The position numbers and the translations under genes were made by a program. A DNA stretch of 16,642 nt from Propionibacteriaceae bacterium (lineage in GTDB: Bacteria; Actinomycetota; Actinomycetes; Propionibacteriales; Propionibacteriaceae). The notes beneath the pieces are model-generated. The model saw nothing but the letters and a program-made list of their open reading frames with translations. It did no database searches and was not told the DNA's origin. Below are positions 13,570 through 16,642 of the stretch, in pieces (the stretch's first letter is position 1; each line of letters begins with the position of its first letter). The stretch is from positions 1-16,642 of the forward strand of contig JAUMYR010000040.1 in assembly GCA_030528545.1 (NCBI GenBank), given 5' to 3'.

Positions 13570-15426
13570 ATGAGTGTGTCGGGGTCGTGGCGGGCGATGA
13601 CTCAGCTGCGTCAGGACGCCAGCGTCAAACACCATCGGCTCGCCCCGGGCACCTGGTCGAGGGCATTGAGCTGGGCGCGGCCATTCAAGTGGCTGCTGAG
13701 CGGCTATCTGGCCCTGCTGGTCTTGGACGCGGTGCTGGCGGTCGTGCCCGCCCTGCTGTTCCAGAGGATCATCGATGACGGTGTGCTGGCTGGCCAGCCC
13801 GGTGTGGTGGTGTGGCTGTCCATCCTGGTCGCGGTGCTGGCGGTGGCTCAGGCCGGGCTGAGCCTCATCCAGCGCTGGTGCTCGGCCCAGATCGGCGAGG
13901 GGCTGATCTATCGGCTGCGCACCGCGGTCTTCGACCACGTGTCGAGCCAGCCGATTGCCTTCTTCTCCCGGGTGCAGACCGGCAAGCTGGTGTCCCGGCT
14001 GCAAAGCGATGTGGTCGGGGCGCAGCAGGCCTACACCACCACCTTGTCCACCGTGGTCTCCAATGTGGTGACGCTGGCCCTGGTGCTGGGGGCCATGGTC
14101 TCGCTGTCGTGGTGGCTGACCCTGCTAGCGCTGGCCCTGTTGCCGGTGTTCATGGTGCCGACTGGCATGGTGGGGCGGCGGGTCGCGCAGGTCTCGCGTC
14201 AGCGCATGGGACACAATTCCGATCTGGCCGCCATGATGACCGAGCGCTTCTCGGTCTCGGGTGCTCTGCTGGTCAAGCTCTTCGGACGCCCAGACGATGA
14301 GAGCCGCCGTTTCAGCGACCAGGCCTCCGCGTTGCGCTCCGATGGAATCCGCATCGTCATGCTGACCAGGCTCTTCTTCACCGCGATGGGTCTTACCGCG
14401 GCCCTGGCGACCGCGGTGGCCTATGGTGTCGGCGGCTGGCTGACGATCGAGGGCCAGTTGACCTTGGGCACCCTGACGGCATTTGTCGCGCTGCTCGCCC
14501 GGCTATACGGCCCGCTGACCCAGCTCGGCAATATCCGGGTGGACATCATGACGGCCATGGTGAGTTTTGAGCGGGTTTTCGAGGTGCTAGACCTCGCCCC
14601 GGCGATCCGCGACGCCGATGGTGCGCGTCCCGCCTCGGGGGTGGCCAGCGTGGAGTTCCGCGGGGTCTGGTTCTCCTACCCCGACCCGGCCGAGGTCTCC
14701 CTGCCCTCCCTGGAGGCTGTGGAGGAGGCCTTTGAGTCCGCCACTCAGCCGGTGCTGCGGGGGATCAGCTTCGAGGTTCCGGTGGGGCACACGGTCGCGC
14801 TGGTCGGGCCATCGGGGGCGGGCAAGACCACGATCACCCATCTCATCGCGAGGCTCTACGACGTCTCAGACGGCAGCGTGCGGGTCGGCGGGGATGACGT
14901 GCGCGAGCTGGCCCAAGAATCCCTGCGGGCGCAGATCGGCTACGTGACCCAGGACGCGCACCTGTTCCACGACACCATCCGGGCCAACCTTCGCTACGGC
15001 GCACCAGAGGCTACCGAGGAGCAGCTCCGCTGGGCCCTGGCCGAGGCCCAGCTCGCTGACCTCGTCGACAACCTGCCCGATGGTCTCGAGACCGTGGTCG
15101 GCGACTCCGGCTACCGGCTGAGCGGGGGCGAGCGGCAGCGGCTGGCGATCGCCCGGCTGCTGCTCAAGGCCCCGTCCATCGTGGTGCTGGACGAGGCGAC
15201 CGCCCACCTGGATTCGGAATCGGAGGCGGCGGTACACAGAGCCCTCGAACGCGCCAGCCGGGGACGCACGAGCCTGGTCATCGCCCACCGGCTCTCTACG
15301 GTGCGGCGAGCCGACCAGATCCTAGTGGTGGAGGCCGGTGAGATCGTCGAGCGCGGTACACATGCCGAACTGCTCGCGGCCGATGGGTCCTACGCGCGTC
15401 TCTACGCCCGCCAGTTCAGCGAATAG
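13570..15426 (+). CDS. ABC exporter half-transporter (fused membrane and ATPase domains)
   Basis: A 618-residue type IV ABC exporter subunit that must dimerise. The transmembrane domain (about 40-330) has six helices with the F-F-S-R-x-Q-T-G-K-L-V-S-R-L-Q-S-D coupling region (131-147). The nucleotide-binding domain (about 358-618) is complete: A-loop Tyr370, Walker A G-P-S-G-A-G-K-T-T (413-421), Q-loop Gln461, signature L-S-G-G-E (517-521), Walker B I-V-V-L-D-E-A-T (537-544) with catalytic Glu542, switch His573. An extra acidic segment (about 374-394, E-V-S-L-P-S-L-E-A-V-E) sits between the A-loop and V-L-R-G-I-S; I recall similar inserts in actinobacterial homologues. The substrate is unknown: lipid or multidrug export are the usual annotations. 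No second half-transporter is next to it, so a homodimer is likely. Its stop codon lies within the hemW promoter region. Confidence 0.93.
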   Translation: MSVSGSWRAMTQLRQDASVKHHRLAPGTWSRALSWARPFKWLLSGYLALLVLDAVLAVVPALLFQRIIDDGVLAGQPGVVVWLSILVAVLAVAQAGLSLIQRWCSAQIGEGLIYRLRTAVFDHVSSQPIAFFSRVQTGKLVSRLQSDVVGAQQAYTTTLSTVVSNVVTLALVLGAMVSLSWWLTLLALALLPVFMVPTGMVGRRVAQVSRQRMGHNSDLAAMMTERFSVSGALLVKLFGRPDDESRRFSDQASALRSDGIRIVMLTRLFFTAMGLTAALATAVAYGVGGWLTIEGQLTLGTLTAFVALLARLYGPLTQLGNIRVDIMTAMVSFERVFEVLDLAPAIRDADGARPASGVASVEFRGVWFSYPDPAEVSLPSLEAVEEAFESATQPVLRGISFEVPVGHTVALVGPSGAGKTTITHLIARLYDVSDGSVRVGGDDVRELAQESLRAQIGYVTQDAHLFHDTIRANLRYGAPEATEEQLRWALAEAQLADLVDNLPDGLETVVGDSGYRLSGGERQRLAIARLLLKAPSIVVLDEATAHLDSESEAAVHRALERASRGRTSLVIAHRLSTVRRADQILVVEAGEIVERGTHAELLAADGSYARLYARQFSE

Positions 15427-15429
15427 GCT
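15424..15429 (+). promoter_or_regulatory. -10 of hemW beginning at the stop codon of the preceding gene
   Basis: TAGGCT begins with the TAG stop of the ABC exporter gene (15424-15426) and ends 7 nt before the hemW ATG (15437). No Shine-Dalgarno sequence intervenes beyond a GGGG too close to the start. The arrangement matches the leaderless pattern seen before the ThrE-type and ABC-F genes. Read-through from the upstream gene is also possible. Confidence 0.4.
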
Positions 15430-15436
15430 TGGGGCC

Positions 15437-16642
15437 ATGTCCTCTGCGCTGCCCCAGGCAGATCCGGTCCCCGAGGACGGCCGGCTTCCCGAGGAGGCCG
15501 TGGCCGAACTCGGGAGCGCGCCGCTCAGCGTCTATGTCCATGTGCCGTTTTGCCGCACCCGTTGCGGCTATTGCGATTTCAACACCTACACGGCCTCGGA
15601 ACTGCCCGGCGTGCGGCGGGGCGACTACGTCTCCGCGGCCCTGGCCGAGGTCGAGTTGGCCCGCCGGGTCTTGGGCCTGGGCCCGGCGGCCTCCACGCTG
15701 TTCTTCGGCGGTGGCACACCGACGCTGCTGTCGCCGCGGCAGCTGGGGCAGCTGGTGAACGCTGTCCGTGACGGTTTCGGCCTGGAGCCTGGGGCCGAAG
15801 TCACCGCCGAGGCGAACCCGGACACCCTTGATGAGCCGGTGCTTGAGGCCTTGCTGGAGGCCGGGATCAACCGGATCTCGATAGGTATGCAGTCGGCGGT
15901 CGAACATGTGCTCGAGGTGTTGGAGCGGACCCACACTCCGGGCCGGGCCGTGGAGATGGCCAAGGCCGCACGGCGCGCCGGTTTCGAGCGGGTCAGCCTC
16001 GACCTGATCTATGGCGCTCCGGGGGAGTCGGCGGCCGACTGGCAGCGTTCCCTCGACGCGGTGATCGAGGCGGGCGTGGACCACGTCAGCGCCTATTCCC
16101 TGATCGTCGAGCCCGGTACCAGGATGGCCAGGAAGGTACGGCGGGGCGAGTTGCCGATGCCAGACGAGGACGAACTGGCCGATAAGTACCTCCAGGCGGA
16201 GTCCGCGCTGGCCGGGGCCGGGTTCAGCAACTACGAGACCAGCAACTGGGCGCTGACGAAGGCCAGCCGCAGCCGCCACAATCTCGCCTACTGGCGGGGC
16301 TTCCACTGGTGGGGGATCGGCCCGGGAGCCCACAGCCACGTCGGCGGGGTGCGGTGGTGGAACCGCAAGCACCCCCGGGCCTATGCCGAGGCCCTGGCCG
16401 GTGGCCGCACCCCGGCGCAGGGACGCGAGGTGCTCAGCCGCGAGGAGCGCCGCCTGGAGCGTGTGCTGCTGGAGCTGAGGCTCGCCGAGGGGTTGCCCAT
16501 CGGGGTGCTGACCGAGGCCGAACGGGAGCGCATCCCGGGGCTGATCGCCGACGGCCTGGGTGTCCTGGCGGGCGAGCGCCTGGTCCTGACGCTGCGGGGG
16601 CGGCTGCTGGCCGATGGAGTCGTCGCCTCGCTGCTCGCCTGA
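15437..16642 (+). CDS. hemW: HemW, radical-SAM heme chaperone
   Basis: A 401-residue radical-SAM protein, complete, its TGA being the last bases of the window. The 4Fe-4S motif is C39-x3-C43-x2-C46 followed by D-F (P-F-C-R-T-R-C-G-Y-C-D-F). True HemN coproporphyrinogen dehydrogenases have another cysteine after C-x-x-C, so this is the HemW form, which binds and delivers heme and is not a coproporphyrinogen oxidase. Also visible are the SAM-binding G-G-G-T-P (91-95), the I-S-I-G-M-Q-S strand (147-153), Y-E-T-S-N-W (266-271) and H-N-L-A-Y-W (281-286), and a C-terminal HemW domain (about 325-400). The frame extends back to 15338 inside the ABC exporter gene; the ATG at 15437 is the first start that avoids overlap and gives the usual short N-terminus. 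In many actinobacteria hemW precedes hrcA and dnaJ, outside this window. Confidence 0.95.
   Translation: MSSALPQADPVPEDGRLPEEAVAELGSAPLSVYVHVPFCRTRCGYCDFNTYTASELPGVRRGDYVSAALAEVELARRVLGLGPAASTLFFGGGTPTLLSPRQLGQLVNAVRDGFGLEPGAEVTAEANPDTLDEPVLEALLEAGINRISIGMQSAVEHVLEVLERTHTPGRAVEMAKAARRAGFERVSLDLIYGAPGESAADWQRSLDAVIEAGVDHVSAYSLIVEPGTRMARKVRRGELPMPDEDELADKYLQAESALAGAGFSNYETSNWALTKASRSRHNLAYWRGFHWWGIGPGAHSHVGGVRWWNRKHPRAYAEALAGGRTPAQGREVLSREERRLERVLLELRLAEGLPIGVLTEAERERIPGLIADGLGVLAGERLVLTLRGRLLADGVVASLLA

Noticed and set aside
15437..16642. Oxygen-independent coproporphyrinogen III oxidase (HemN) activity
   Set aside because: The motif C-x3-C-x2-C is followed by D-F instead of the extra cysteine of HemN; the protein fits HemW.
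1..16642. tRNA, rRNA, CRISPR array, transposon, integrase, prophage or toxin-antitoxin genes
   Set aside because: They were looked for by reading both strands. No repeat-spacer pattern, no transposase or phage-like protein, and no small toxin pair was found.

Overview
The window is GC-rich chromosomal DNA with SD-led genes, many GTG/TTG starts, overlapping stop/start codons and several apparently leaderless starts. This fits a high-GC Gram-positive (Actinobacteria). The suf gene order with an embedded Rieske protein, the ThrE-type exporter, and the CobW/Mrf-like remnant agree. The family is not certain; a Propionibacteriaceae-like organism is a guess.

Layout. Positions 39-788 (minus) encode a secreted lipoprotein of unknown function. 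Positions 952-1709 (minus) are the wreck of a CobW/Mrf-type GTPase-like gene: no N-terminal half, one frameshift, and a probable internal deletion. Positions 1826-8309 (plus) are a complete SUF iron-sulfur cluster assembly operon: sufR, sufB, sufD, a Rieske ferredoxin-like gene, sufC, sufS, sufU, sufT. The genes are 0-38 nt apart or overlap, so they are probably one transcript. SufR is the [Fe-S]-sensing repressor, SufBCD the scaffold ATPase, SufS with SufU the sulfur supply, and SufT a maturation helper. A G.U-containing hairpin follows sufT.

Next come a ThrE-type amino-acid exporter (8385-9761) and, convergent with it, a three-helix membrane protein of unknown function (9772-10227, minus). 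That gene is divergent, across only 20 bp, from a duplicated-ATPase ABC-F gene (10248-11846) ending in a good hairpin. Then follow an alpha-D-phosphohexomutase (11964-13382), a half-size ABC exporter (13570-15426) and HemW, a radical-SAM heme chaperone (15437-16642), whose stop codon is the last three bases of the window.

No convincing new defence, mobile or otherwise undescribed system is visible; no tRNA, rRNA, CRISPR array, transposase or phage gene was seen. The points most worth a second look are regulatory: a 20-bp divergent spacer whose overlapping -10 elements would serve two leaderless genes, a hemW -10 that begins at the stop codon of the preceding gene, a possible SufR site lying on the sufR start codon, and the decayed GTPase gene next to the suf operon.
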